From the NCBI GenBank assembly GCA_963976815.1, contig CAXBLU010000003.1, forward strand, positions 372,001 to 436,000: a DNA stretch of 64,000 bases, given 5' to 3'. Both the position numbers and the translations under genes were made by a program. The stretch comes from JAHRVQ01 sp963976815. GTDB taxonomy: Bacteria > Pseudomonadota > Gammaproteobacteria > Pseudomonadales > Azotimanducaceae. Below are positions 44,899 through 54,315 of this stretch, one piece after another; within the stretch, counting starts at the first letter, position 1; each line of letters begins with the position of its first letter. The notes beneath the pieces are model-generated. The model saw nothing but the letters and a program-made list of their open reading frames with translations, had not been told where the DNA came from and made no database searches.

Positions 44899-44987
44899 TT
44901 CTGTTTTAGCATGCTTGTTTTAACAAATAGACCCATGGACACGTTATTGAGAACCCGTTATCAAGAAAAAGGTATCGAGGACGCGCC

Positions 44988-45545
44988 TCAAATCTCCATC
45001 AAATCAGTCTCTTTCGCCTCAAGGAGCACGTCAACTTCTTTAATTTTGCCGTCGGTCAATTTCTGAATCGTTTCTTCACCACGACGGGAATCATCCTCAG
45101 AAATGTCTTTTTCCTTGAGCAGTTCTTTCATCATGGAATTGGCATCGCGACGAATATTGCGAATTGCGACCCTGGCATTTTCTGCCTCGGATTTTGCAAT
45201 CTTGGTAAGATCCCGGCGATTTTCTTCCGTTAATGGCGGCATGGGCAAGCGAATCTTATCGCCGCTGGTGGAAGGATTTAGACCCAAATCAGATTTCAGA
45301 ATCGCCTTTTCAACGGCGGGGACCATGGGCTTTTCCCAGGGAGAGATTGCGAGGGTTCTTGCATCTTCAACGGACACATTCGCCACCTGATTTAATGGTG
45401 TCGCGACGCCGTAGTAGTCGACCATCACACTGTCCAAAATACCCGGATGGGCTCGGCCCGTCCGAATTCTGGCGAAGGCTGCACTCAGCGCCTGGATAGA
45501 TTTAGTCATACGCTCGTCGGCGTCTTTTCGAATGTCATCCAGCAT
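44988..45545 (-). CDS. frr: Ribosome recycling factor
   Basis: The product has 185 residues, exact family length. It includes LSAAFARIRTGRAHPGILD, VDYYGVATPLNQVANVSVED, LNPSTSGDKIRLPMPPLTEE and NIRRDANSMMKELLKEKDIS. It splits post-termination ribosomes together with EF-G. It lies downstream of pyrH after a 132-bp gap containing an imperfect tandem repeat. Confidence 0.98.
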   Translation of the reverse strand: MLDDIRKDADERMTKSIQALSAAFARIRTGRAHPGILDSVMVDYYGVATPLNQVANVSVEDARTLAISPWEKPMVPAVEKAILKSDLGLNPSTSGDKIRLPMPPLTEENRRDLTKIAKSEAENARVAIRNIRRDANSMMKELLKEKDISEDDSRRGEETIQKLTDGKIKEVDVLLEAKETDLMEI

Positions 45546-45629
45546 TGAATTCCCCTTTTCCTCTTTTCTTCTAAGCTGTTTTTTCTTACTAAGCTTTATT
45601 TGAGCTATTTACCCGAGCTGCTTCACTAG

Positions 45630-45680
45630 CCCCTTAAATACATGCCCCTTCAAATATGGCCCTACAATATATGGCCACTA
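45630..45680 (-). repeat. Imperfect tandem repeat starting at the pyrH stop codon
   Basis: On the minus strand, units of 15-16 bp follow from the pyrH TAG (45680-45678): TAGTGGCCATATATTG, TAGGGCCATATTTGA, AGGGGCATGTATTTA. The stop codon is part of the first unit. Similarity is moderate and was read by eye. Confidence 0.45.
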
Positions 45681-46400
45681 CTTGGTTACTAATGTACCTT
45701 CGTTTTCCGACACAATAGCATTTCGAAGTGCACCGGAATTTTCCATATTAAAGACCCTGAGTGGCATATCTTGATCCCTCGCAAGACAGATGGCAGTCAA
45801 GTCCATGACACCCAACTGGCGCTCAATCACTTCGTCGTAGGTGAGGTGATCAAACTTGGTCGCGGTTTCGTCAATATTGGGATCCGCTGAATAAATACCG
45901 TCAACCTTGGTACCTTTCAACACAATATCTGCGTCAATCTCAATACCTCTTAAACACGCTGCGGAGTCGGTGGTGAAGAACGGGTTGCCGGTTCCGGCGG
46001 AAAAGATAACCACATTGCCTCGCTCTAGATGGCGAATGGCGAGTCGGCGGTCGTAGTGCTCAACCACACCACTCATTGGTATCGCTGACATGACCACGGT
46101 TCGAATCCGGGCTCGCTCGAGTGCATCTCGCATTGCCAGCGCATTCATGACGGTTGCCAACATACCCATGTGGTCGCCCGTCACCCGATCAAGGCCCGCT
46201 TCGCTCAACTGCTTGCCGCGGAACAGATTACCGCCGCCAATCACAAGCCCAACCTGAACACCGATGCCAACCAGCTGCCCTATTTCCAGTGCCATTCGAT
46301 CCAGCACTTTAGGATCGATGCCAACGCCGTTCACACCTAGCGCTTCTCCGCTTAGTTTGAGCAGAATTCTCTGGTACTTGGGCGTGGCTTTGTTTGGCAT
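45678..46400 (-). CDS. pyrH: Uridylate kinase
   Basis: The product has 240 residues of the amino acid kinase fold. YQRILLKLSGEALGVNG opens the protein, then LVIGGGNLFRGKQLSEAGLDR, the conserved MGMLATVMNALAMRDAL and FSAGTGNPFFTTDSAACLR. It phosphorylates UMP to UDP, feeding CTP synthase. It lies 20 bp after tsf and precedes frr in the usual order. Confidence 0.98.
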   Translation of the reverse strand: MPNKATPKYQRILLKLSGEALGVNGVGIDPKVLDRMALEIGQLVGIGVQVGLVIGGGNLFRGKQLSEAGLDRVTGDHMGMLATVMNALAMRDALERARIRTVVMSAIPMSGVVEHYDRRLAIRHLERGNVVIFSAGTGNPFFTTDSAACLRGIEIDADIVLKGTKVDGIYSADPNIDETATKFDHLTYDEVIERQLGVMDLTAICLARDQDMPLRVFNMENSGALRNAIVSENEGTLVTK

Positions 46401-46420
46401 CTTAGCTCCTAAATGGGTTT

Positions 46421-47269
46421 TTAACTGAGTTGTTGTGCAACCTCGGCAGCAAAGTCGACTTCTTCAACCTCAATGCCTTCGCCAACTTCGTAGCGAACAA
46501 ATTCAACTACACTGGCGCCGGCTTTCTTCAACAATGCACCCACTTTTGTATCTGGATCTTTAACAAAAGCTTGCTCTACCAGACTGATTTCAGCCAGGAA
46601 TTTGCGAATTCTACCTTCAACCATTTTTTCAACAATTTCAGCTGGCTTGCCGCTATCTGCAGCCTGAGCTACATAGATTTCGCGCTCTTTAGCCACAACA
46701 TCTGCCGCAACATCATCACCGCTGACAACCTGTGGGTTGGCTGCGGCAATATGCATAGCAATATCACGACCCAATTCCTCGTCGCCGCCCTCTAGCTTGA
46801 CCAGCACGCCAATTTTGCCGTTGGTATGCACATAACTCGCAACAATACCTTCAAATACCGCAGCTCGACGAACTGCAACATTTTCACCAATTTTTTGTAC
46901 CAGTGTTTCACGAACGGCTTCAATACCAGAGGCAAGTAATGCTTCTACATCAGTCTGCTTACCGTCAAATACAGCGTTTGTGACAGTTTCGACAAATCCG
47001 AGGAAGTTACTGTCACGACCAGCAAAGTCCGTTTCACAGTTCACTTCTACCATGGCGGCAACGCCACCTTCAATTTTGTGCCCAATCAAACCATCAGCCG
47101 CTGTACGGCCGGCTTTTTTAGCTGCTTTCATGCCGCTAGATTTACGCAGGTTCTCAATCGCAAGCTCCGCATCACCTTCCGCCTCAACGAGCGCTTTTTT
47201 ACAATCCATCATGCCAAGACCAGTGCGTTCTCGCAGGTCCTTAACCATTGCTGCTGTGATATCAGCCAT
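46421..47269 (-). CDS. tsf: Elongation factor Ts
   Basis: The product has 282 residues. The N-terminal UBA-like module DLRERTGLGMMDCKKAL and the TDFAGRD core motif VNCETDFAGRDSNFLGFVE are clear. It releases GDP from EF-Tu. It follows rpsB across an 89-bp spacer with a terminator-like hairpin, so its level relative to S2 is probably set there. Confidence 0.98.
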   Translation of the reverse strand: MADITAAMVKDLRERTGLGMMDCKKALVEAEGDAELAIENLRKSSGMKAAKKAGRTAADGLIGHKIEGGVAAMVEVNCETDFAGRDSNFLGFVETVTNAVFDGKQTDVEALLASGIEAVRETLVQKIGENVAVRRAAVFEGIVASYVHTNGKIGVLVKLEGGDEELGRDIAMHIAAANPQVVSGDDVAADVVAKEREIYVAQAADSGKPAEIVEKMVEGRIRKFLAEISLVEQAFVKDPDTKVGALLKKAGASVVEFVRYEVGEGIEVEEVDFAAEVAQQLS

Positions 47270-47283
47270 AATATTTCCTCACA

Positions 47284-47312
47284 TAAAAAATGGGGACCTA
47301 TGCAAAGTCCCC
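47284..47312 (-). terminator. Terminator or attenuator between rpsB and tsf
   Basis: On the minus strand GGGGAC, a 9-nt loop and GTCCCC are followed by ATTTTTTAT, a classic intrinsic terminator shape. Upstream of it a second perfect hairpin, GGCGATA/TATCGCC with a 3-nt loop, lies at 47330-47346. As tsf follows at once, partial termination is likely. Confidence 0.7.
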
Positions 47313-47358
47313 GGGTATTCAAAGAATCTGGCGATAGAATATCGCCGGTCAGGCAAAC

Positions 47359-48195
47359 TTAGTCGCTTGCTTTCTCAGATGGCTCAGCTGCCGCTTCTGG
47401 TGCTGCCTCAGCGGTTGCTTCTGGTGCAGCAACTTCTGCTTCAGCAACCGGTGCTTCAGCTTCGCTTGACGCTTCAGTTACTTCGACAAATTCTCCGCCA
47501 GTTGGACCCTGCAGATCGGCATTGCCTTCAAGGGCAGCATCAGCAATTGCTTCAACAAAAATGCGAATCGAGCGGATTGCGTCGTCGTTACCTGGGATAA
47601 CAAAGTCAACGCCACTTGGATCACTATTGGTGTCAACAATACCGACAACGGGAATGCCCAGTTTATTCGCTTCGGTGATTGCGATGCGTTCATGATCCAC
47701 GTCGACCACAAACAAGACATCGGGCAGTCCGCCCATATCCTTAATACCACCGAGACTTCGTTCATGTTTATCAAGATCACGCTGACGAGATAGCGCTTCT
47801 TTTTTGGTTAGCTTTTCAAACGTACCGTCTTTCATCTGGGCTTCGAGGTCACGAAGACTACGAATAGATTGACGAATTGTCTTGTAGTTGGTGAGCATGC
47901 CACCTAACCAACGCTTATCAACATAGGGCATGCCACATCGAGTTGCGTGTTCCTTGATGACCTTACCAGCACTACGCTTGGTACCCACAAAGAGCACTTT
48001 GTTGCGACGAGCAACGGTTTTACGAACAAATTCAGCCGCTTCATTGAGGGCCGGAACCGTTTGCTCAAGATTGATGATATGAATGTTGTTGCGGGCGCCA
48101 AAAATGTAGTTATTCATTTTTGGGTTCCAGTATCTGGTCTGATGACCGAAGTGAGCACCCGCTTCTAGCAGGGCACGCATGGATACGTTTGCCAT
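47359..48195 (-). CDS. rpsB: 30S ribosomal protein S2
   Basis: The product has 278 residues. MRALLEAGAHFGHQTRYWNP, FVGTKRSAGKVIKEHA, DKRWLGGMLTNYKTIRQS and PVVGIVDTNSDP are S2 signatures. Residues about 238-278 form an Ala/Glu/Pro-rich acidic tail that E. coli S2 (241 residues) lacks. First gene of the leftward translation and envelope operon. A structured leader lies upstream. Confidence 0.98.
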   Translation of the reverse strand: MANVSMRALLEAGAHFGHQTRYWNPKMNNYIFGARNNIHIINLEQTVPALNEAAEFVRKTVARRNKVLFVGTKRSAGKVIKEHATRCGMPYVDKRWLGGMLTNYKTIRQSIRSLRDLEAQMKDGTFEKLTKKEALSRQRDLDKHERSLGGIKDMGGLPDVLFVVDVDHERIAITEANKLGIPVVGIVDTNSDPSGVDFVIPGNDDAIRSIRIFVEAIADAALEGNADLQGPTGGEFVEVTEASSEAEAPVAEAEVAAPEATAEAAPEAAAEPSEKASD

Positions 48196-48216
48196 AATTT
48201 CTCCGAATTGTATTTT

Positions 48217-48274
48217 GGGTTAGGCCTCCACATTCCCCATTGTCTAACCTGGGCAGCCCTCCGAAGAAAGTTGC
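48217..48274 (-). promoter_or_regulatory. Structured 5' leader of rpsB
   Basis: Just ahead of the rpsB ribosome binding site (CGGAGAAATT), the minus strand can fold GGTTAG (48249-48244) with CTAACC (48223-48218) around a G-rich loop. A GC-rich segment with GGGCTGCCC follows upstream. In enteric bacteria S2 represses its own operon through a conserved structured leader. This is a candidate for the same element, by position. Confidence 0.4.
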
Positions 48275-48421
48275 TTGCGGCACCCAGACAACGTGTCGAA
48301 ACGTGTGAGTATTTTTAAGTGTGTATCCCAGCACAACGCCCGGACGGCGCGCTTTATATCATATGCAGCCTGGGAACCCAAGGAATTTTGCCTTTGCCAC
48401 CCAACCAAGAGGAGAAGTTCG

Positions 48422-48450
48422 TTCAGAGTGACGCTGCAATCTGCTATAGT
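48422..48450 (+). promoter_or_regulatory. Predicted sigma-70 promoter of map
   Basis: TTCAGA at 48422, a 17-bp spacer and extended -10 TGCTATAGT (hexamer 48445-48450) lie about 35 bp before the map ATG. Read by eye. The opposite strand of this 290-bp divergent gap carries the rpsB leader. Confidence 0.45.
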
Positions 48451-48485
48451 GACCGCCCAATTTTTCCTAGGTCTAGCTGCTTTAT

Positions 48486-49268
48486 ATGGCTGTTGAGCTC
48501 AAAACCCCCGAAGCGATCGAAAAAATGCGCATTGTTGGCGCTCTTGCTGCACGTCAGCTCGAAATGATCGAAGAACACATCAAACCGGGTGTTAGCACCG
48601 GAGAACTCAATCGTATTTGTCACGATTTCACCGTCAACGTGCAGAATGCGATTCCAGCACCTCTCAATTACCGAGGCTTTCCAAAATCTATCTGCACCAG
48701 TGTGAATCACGTCGTGTGTCACGGCATCCCGAGCGACGACAAAATCCTAAAAAATGGCGATATCATCAATGTTGACGTCACGTTGATTAAAGACGGCTTC
48801 CACGGCGACACAAGCAAGACATTTTTTGTCGGAGAAGCGGGTGTATTAGCCGAGCGACTCACCAGGATTTGCCAGGAATCCCTGTATAAGGGGATTCGGC
48901 AGGTTAAGCCCGGTAGCCACCTCGGCGACATTGGCCATGTTATCCAGCGCCATGCGGAGAAGAACCGATTTAGCGTGGTGAGAGAATACTGTGGTCACGG
49001 CATCGGCGAAATTTTTCACGATGAGCCCCAGGTGTTGCACTACGGCAAGCCTGGCACTGGTGTGGAGCTCAAAGCTGGGATGACCTTCACAATCGAACCC
49101 ATGCTGAACGCCGGCAAAGCCGCGGTAAAACTATTACCCGATGATTGGACAGTGGTCACCAAGGATCACAAGCTCACCGCCCAGTGGGAACATACAATAT
49201 TGGTCACCGAAACCGGCTACGAAATTTTGACCCACCGCAGCGACGATACCATCGAGAAAATAGGTTGA
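48486..49268 (+). CDS. map: Methionine aminopeptidase, type I
   Basis: The product has 260 residues. Metal ligands lie in NVDVTLIKDGFHGDTSKTFF (two Asp), GHGIGEIFHDEP (His), FTIEPMLNAG (Glu) and QWEHTILVTETG (Glu). It removes the initiator Met from nascent proteins. It is divergent from rpsB, as in many proteobacteria, and its TGA overlaps the glnD TTG start by 3 bases. Confidence 0.98.
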   Translation: MAVELKTPEAIEKMRIVGALAARQLEMIEEHIKPGVSTGELNRICHDFTVNVQNAIPAPLNYRGFPKSICTSVNHVVCHGIPSDDKILKNGDIINVDVTLIKDGFHGDTSKTFFVGEAGVLAERLTRICQESLYKGIRQVKPGSHLGDIGHVIQRHAEKNRFSVVREYCGHGIGEIFHDEPQVLHYGKPGTGVELKAGMTFTIEPMLNAGKAAVKLLPDDWTVVTKDHKLTAQWEHTILVTETGYEILTHRSDDTIEKIG

Positions 49269-51973
49269 GTGATTCAACCGCCCGACCCACACCGCAGCCA
49301 ACCCTTCTACCAACACGGGCTGAGCTAGAGCAAGAACTAAAGCAGAGTAAGCGGGCAATTCCCGTTTTAAAACAAGCTCTGGAACTTTGCCGGCAAAACC
49401 TCGAAGAACGGTTTCGGCAGGACGAAAATGCTGAAACCCTGATCGAGGGTCGAGCTAATTTTGTTGATATGATTCTGCAATTGGCCTGGAATCGTTTTGA
49501 CTGGGACGAAAACAAAGGGCGCTGGTGGACAACACGCATTTCCCTGGTGGCTGTTGGCGGCTACGGTCGGGGGGAACTTCATCCCCATTCCGATATTGAC
49601 CTGCTGATTCTGCTTGAACGCAATTCTTACCAAAAACATGCCTCCAACATTCAAAGTTTTTTAACCCTGCTCTGGGATATCGGTCTAGAAGTTGGCCACA
49701 GCGTACGTTCCATTCAAGAATGTAAAGCCCAGGCTCGACTCGACGTTACTGTTGTCACAGCAATGATCGAAGGACGCACGATTGTCGGCGATGAAGTGCT
49801 CTTTGAACGGGTGACGACCTTGATCGCGCCTAATAAAATGTGGTCCAACAAGGCATTTTACGAAGCCAAAATTGAAGAACAGCAGGAACGCCACCGCAAG
49901 TTCGAACATATCGAATACAGTCTGGAACCAAACGTCAAAACATCACCGGGTGGTCTGCGAGATATCCAAACCGTCATGTGGATCGCCAGTCGTAAGTTCG
50001 GCAAGGTGGATTTTGATTCTCTAGTTGAATTGAACTTCTTGACCGTTGGAGAACGGGACATCCTCCGGGCCGGTGAACGATTGCTATGGAAGATTCGCTT
50101 TGGCCTGCACCTTATAAACGGCCGGGAAGAGGACCGCTTACTCTTCGACTACCAACGGGAGTTGGCGGAAATGTTCGGCTACGAAGACGGCGATCAGCTG
50201 GCTGTTGAACAGTTTATGAAAGACTACTATCGAACCGCAATGATCGTCAGCACAACCAGTGAAATGTTGCTCCAGCATTTTAACGAAGAGATGATTCCGG
50301 GCCGAAAAGACCTAATAGAGCCTATTAACGAAAGATTCCAATTGCACAACAACTACATTGAGGCGCGGGACCCAGATATCTTTAAGGATTATCCACCGGC
50401 ACTGATGGAGATTTTTCTGCATATCGGCGCGAACACCGATATTCAAGGCACAAGAGCAGAAACCGTCCGACTCATTCGGCAACACTTGTATCTGATTGAC
50501 GATGAATTTCGTATCAATCCCGAAGTTACAGCCATGTTCATTGAACTCCTGCGCTCCTCAGAAGGCCTGAGCTCCCAACTGAGGCGGATGGTTCGTTACG
50601 GTATCCTCGGCGCTTACCTCCCAGAATTTGGTCGAGTCATCGGCCAGATGCAGTTTGATCTATTTCATATTTACACCGTTGATGCTCATACCCTGCAGGT
50701 TGTGCGCAACATGCGGAAATTCCGATATCGAAACCAGGAACAAAAATTTCCTGTTGCTGCTCACATCTACCCGCGTTTACCCAAAATCGAATTGCTGTTT
50801 ATTGCGGGCCTTTATCACGATATTGCCAAAGGGATGGGGGGCGACCACTCAGAGTTAGGGGTCGTGATTGCACGAAAATTTTGTCACCGCCATGGCCTTG
50901 GGGCCTGGGATACCAATCTTGTTTGTTGGCTTGTTGAAAACCACCTGGTGATGTCCAGTACCGCCCAAAGAAAGGACATTACTGACCCAGCGATCATTAA
51001 CGAATTTGCGTCGCTAGTGCAAAATCAGGTTCGACTCGACTACATTTACGCCCTCACCGTGGCGGATATTAATGCGACCAACCCGACCCTTTGGAATAGC
51101 TGGCGCGCCTCCCTCATGCGTCAGTTATACAACGAGACTAAGAAGGCGCTTCGGCACGGCGTCGAAGTGAACGTCGACAAGTCTGACTATATTGCAGAAA
51201 CCCAGGAACATGCGATTGAGCGCCTTCAGGAAAACGACCTGGAAAAAGCCGAGATATTGCAAATATGGGGTGACGTTGACGAGGAGTACTTCCTCCGGGA
51301 GTCTGTTTCCAACATCGTCTGGCATACCCTGGCAATCAAAGAACACGATCTGGACGCCGGCCCACTCATTCTGATTGAAGATCTGGCCAGCAAGCGCGAG
51401 AACGAAGGGGCAACACAAATATTTGTTTACACCAAACGTCGAGACTACATTTTTGCCTCAATTGTGACGGCATTCGACCTGCTCGGTCTCGATGTTGTTG
51501 ATGCACGAATTGCCCGCAGCAAAACACTTGCGTTTGATACCTTTGTGGTCCTGGAGGGTAATGGTAACTCCGTCGGCTCCGCTAAAAACCGTATCGAACA
51601 AATTCGAGCACTGTTGGTTAAACATCTCAGTCAAGACGAAGCATCTAAGCCAAAAGCCATTGATCGCACACCCAGATTGTTGAAACCCTTTGCTTTTAAA
51701 ACCGAAGTTCGAACCAGCCTGGATCCGGTGAAGAACGTCACGGTGCTTGATGTTTATACGCCCGACAGACCTGGGCTACTGTCCATTGTCGCAAACATTT
51801 TTGTCGACCTTGAAATACACGTCCACAGCGCCAAAATCACCACCCTTGGCGAACGGGTTGAAGACGTTTTCTATATCACCGGAGAAGATGGATTGCCCAT
51901 TGCGGACACCAGCATTGTCACGAGCCGGATTTGTGAGGAACTTGATCAACATATTCAAAGAGAGAGCGCCTAA
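49265..51973 (+). CDS. glnD: Bifunctional uridylyltransferase/uridylyl-removing enzyme GlnD
   Basis: The start is TTG at 49265 within TTGA, overlapping the map stop; the open frame continues upstream only as an overlap with map. The product has 902 residues (E. coli 890). The nucleotidyltransferase motif is GGYGRGELHPHSDIDLLI, the HD hydrolase motif is GLYHDIAKGMGGDHSELG, and two ACT domains close the protein (for example DRPGLLSIVANIFVDLEIHV). It senses glutamine and sets PII uridylylation. Confidence 0.97.
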   Translation: MSDSTARPTPQPTLLPTRAELEQELKQSKRAIPVLKQALELCRQNLEERFRQDENAETLIEGRANFVDMILQLAWNRFDWDENKGRWWTTRISLVAVGGYGRGELHPHSDIDLLILLERNSYQKHASNIQSFLTLLWDIGLEVGHSVRSIQECKAQARLDVTVVTAMIEGRTIVGDEVLFERVTTLIAPNKMWSNKAFYEAKIEEQQERHRKFEHIEYSLEPNVKTSPGGLRDIQTVMWIASRKFGKVDFDSLVELNFLTVGERDILRAGERLLWKIRFGLHLINGREEDRLLFDYQRELAEMFGYEDGDQLAVEQFMKDYYRTAMIVSTTSEMLLQHFNEEMIPGRKDLIEPINERFQLHNNYIEARDPDIFKDYPPALMEIFLHIGANTDIQGTRAETVRLIRQHLYLIDDEFRINPEVTAMFIELLRSSEGLSSQLRRMVRYGILGAYLPEFGRVIGQMQFDLFHIYTVDAHTLQVVRNMRKFRYRNQEQKFPVAAHIYPRLPKIELLFIAGLYHDIAKGMGGDHSELGVVIARKFCHRHGLGAWDTNLVCWLVENHLVMSSTAQRKDITDPAIINEFASLVQNQVRLDYIYALTVADINATNPTLWNSWRASLMRQLYNETKKALRHGVEVNVDKSDYIAETQEHAIERLQENDLEKAEILQIWGDVDEEYFLRESVSNIVWHTLAIKEHDLDAGPLILIEDLASKRENEGATQIFVYTKRRDYIFASIVTAFDLLGLDVVDARIARSKTLAFDTFVVLEGNGNSVGSAKNRIEQIRALLVKHLSQDEASKPKAIDRTPRLLKPFAFKTEVRTSLDPVKNVTVLDVYTPDRPGLLSIVANIFVDLEIHVHSAKITTLGERVEDVFYITGEDGLPIADTSIVTSRICEELDQHIQRESA

Positions 51974-53185
51974 ATGCTAAACCAGCGCCTTGATCAGCTT
52001 CATCCCTATCCTTTTGAGCGCTTGAATCAACTTCTCAGTGAGGTCAAACCCGCGGACCTACCATTTATCTCTCTGGCGCTGGGCGAACCCAAACATGCCA
52101 CGGCAGATTTTTTGATCAATGCCTACCGAGATGAAGCGCTCATTCGAAAGGGTTTTGGTGCCTATCCACCTACCAAAGGGTTGCCAGAGTTGCGCCAGGC
52201 AATTGCAGCTTTTGTAACGCGCCGGTTTAAATTGGCCAACGAACTCAATCCAGAAACAGAAGTGCTACCGGTAAATGGCAGCCGCGAAGGTCTGTTTGCC
52301 CTTGCTCAAGCAGTCATAGACCCGACAAACCCAGGCATCACCGTTATGCCAAACCCTTTCTACCAGATTTACGAAGGTGCAGCGCTTTTAAGCGGCAGCA
52401 AGCCTTACTACCTACCCTGTGTAGAAGAAAATGATTTTTTACCGGATTTAAGCAGTATCCCTGAAGCCATCCTTCGGGATTGCCGCTTAATGTATTTGTG
52501 TACTCCAGGGAATCCCAGCGGTGCCGTCATGGGCATCGAACAACTTCAACAGGCCATTAAACTGGCGATTGAATATGACTTTGTATTGGCATCCGACGAA
52601 TGCTATTCGGAAATCTACCGGGATGAAGAGACGCCACCTCCAGGTTTGCTCGAAGCGGCTTCAGCTATGGGACACTCAGATTTCCGTCAATGCATCACCT
52701 TCAATAGCTTGTCAAAGCGTTCAAATTTACCTGGCCTGCGCTCGGGCTACGTGGCGGGCGACGCCAGGATCATTCAGCAGTTTCTGCTTTATCGGACCTA
52801 CCACGGTTCTGCCATGTCTGTGCACAATCAGCTGCTGAGCGTTGACGCCTGGCAAGACGAAGCCCATGTTGTGCAAAACAGAATACTGTATCGGGAGAAG
52901 TATGATGCGGTTGGTGAAATACTCGGCGATGTTTGGCCAATGACCACACCCGCTGCCAGCTTTTATCTGTTTCCTCGTACCCCCGACGTTAATGACACTC
53001 AATTTACGATTCAATTGCTCCAGGCTACTAATATCAAAGTCTTGCCCGGCAGCTATTTATCCAGAGAAATAGATGGCCAAAACCCCGGGGCCTACCGGGT
53101 GCGTATGGCACTGGTTGCAACCGTGGCTGAATGCGTCGAAGCCGCTGAACGCATTCGTCACTTCCTACAGCGAGGCGGGCTGTAA
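51974..53185 (+). CDS. dapC: Succinyldiaminopimelate transaminase
   Basis: The product has 403 residues of the class I aminotransferase fold. NQRLDQLHPYPFERLNQLL and ISLALGEPKHATADFLI are DapC-type starts. The PLP Lys lies in FNSLSKRSNLPGLRSGYV, with LCTPGNPSGAVMG and SDECYSEIYRD as cofactor contacts. It transfers an amino group to N-succinyl-2-amino-6-oxopimelate in the lysine/diaminopimelate pathway. The ATG follows the glnD stop directly; dapD and dapE follow. Confidence 0.95.
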   Translation: MLNQRLDQLHPYPFERLNQLLSEVKPADLPFISLALGEPKHATADFLINAYRDEALIRKGFGAYPPTKGLPELRQAIAAFVTRRFKLANELNPETEVLPVNGSREGLFALAQAVIDPTNPGITVMPNPFYQIYEGAALLSGSKPYYLPCVEENDFLPDLSSIPEAILRDCRLMYLCTPGNPSGAVMGIEQLQQAIKLAIEYDFVLASDECYSEIYRDEETPPPGLLEAASAMGHSDFRQCITFNSLSKRSNLPGLRSGYVAGDARIIQQFLLYRTYHGSAMSVHNQLLSVDAWQDEAHVVQNRILYREKYDAVGEILGDVWPMTTPAASFYLFPRTPDVNDTQFTIQLLQATNIKVLPGSYLSREIDGQNPGAYRVRMALVATVAECVEAAERIRHFLQRGGL

Positions 53186-53243
53186 TCACCCGCTAAAGTA
53201 GTCATAATAGGCGGCTTTTCCAACTCAGGTTCTCGTCCTCAGC

Positions 53244-54275
53244 ATGAGCTATTCCGATTTTTATTGTATCGCCTTTGGTATTGGCACCCGCAACAGCAAG
53301 GGTGAGTGGCTAGAAGTTTTTTATCCAGTGCCCATTTTTAATCCGTCTGAACAGGATGTGAAGCGCTACGCTGAAATCCTTGAATACAAAGGTGGTAACG
53401 CCGTCATCAATCTAAATGAAGACAAGATTGGCAGACTCGCACCGCTGATCAGCGACAGTCGTCAGCAGGCTATTCTCGGCATGATGCGCGGTACTAATCG
53501 GCCCCGGGTCGCCTGTTTTCTCGAAACCGATAGCCCAATCAATTCTACGCCCGAGGCCTATTTAAAGTTACATTTGTTGTCCCAGCGACATGCAAAACCC
53601 AACGCAATTAATCTTGAGGGTATCTTCCCCCAGCTACCCAATGTGGCCTGGACCAATGAGGGTGCAATTGACCTGTCCGAACTAACCGATGCCCAACTAC
53701 AGGCCCGGGCTGAAGGCAGGCTGTTAGAGGTGTCCAGCGTCGACAAGTTTCCTAAGATGACCAACTATGTTGTACCCCACGGTGTTCGAATTGCTCACTC
53801 TGCCCGGGTCAGACTCGGCGCTTATCTTGGTGAGGGCACAACCGTCATGCACGAGGGATTTGTTAACTTTAATGCCGGCACTTTAGGTACAGCAATGGTC
53901 GAAGGCAGACTTTCCCAGGGTGTCACCATGGGAAATGGTAGTGACCTGGGCGGCGGCGCGAGTACGATGGGAACATTATCCGGTGGTGGCGATATTGTGG
54001 TCTCAATCGGAGAAGATTGCTTAATAGGTGCTAATGCCGGTTGCGGTATACCTTTAGGCGATCGCTGTATCGTCGAAGCCGGGTTATATATCACCGGCGG
54101 AACCGTCGTACAGATTCTCGACGAAAACAGAAACTTTGTGAAGGTGGTTAAGGCCCGGGAACTCGCAGGCCACAGTGACATGCTGTTCATCCGCAACTCA
54201 CAATCCGGCGCCGTTGAATGCCGCACGAATACCAAGGCCATTCAACTAAACGAGGCCCTGCACTCACACAACTAG
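53244..54275 (+). CDS. dapD: Tetrahydrodipicolinate N-succinyltransferase
   Basis: The product has 343 residues, the long DapD form seen in pseudomonads rather than the 274-residue enteric form. The left-handed beta helix spans about 175-300 (ARVRLGAYLGEGTTVMHEGF, GNGSDLGGGASTMGTLSGGG, DCLIGANAGCGIPLGDRCIV). It succinylates tetrahydrodipicolinate with succinyl-CoA. It is 58 bp after dapC and 40 bp before dapE, so the three consecutive pathway genes are together. Confidence 0.97.
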   Translation: MSYSDFYCIAFGIGTRNSKGEWLEVFYPVPIFNPSEQDVKRYAEILEYKGGNAVINLNEDKIGRLAPLISDSRQQAILGMMRGTNRPRVACFLETDSPINSTPEAYLKLHLLSQRHAKPNAINLEGIFPQLPNVAWTNEGAIDLSELTDAQLQARAEGRLLEVSSVDKFPKMTNYVVPHGVRIAHSARVRLGAYLGEGTTVMHEGFVNFNAGTLGTAMVEGRLSQGVTMGNGSDLGGGASTMGTLSGGGDIVVSIGEDCLIGANAGCGIPLGDRCIVEAGLYITGGTVVQILDENRNFVKVVKARELAGHSDMLFIRNSQSGAVECRTNTKAIQLNEALHSHN

Positions 54276-54315
54276 TGATGAGTGCAAATCAACCACAACC
54301 CAATACTGCAATCTA

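Noticed and set aside
46980..47600. Plus-strand frame of 206 codons opposite tsf and rpsB
   Set aside because: It is antisense to tsf and rpsB; the Leu/Gln-rich end mirrors the Ala/Glu codons of the S2 tail.
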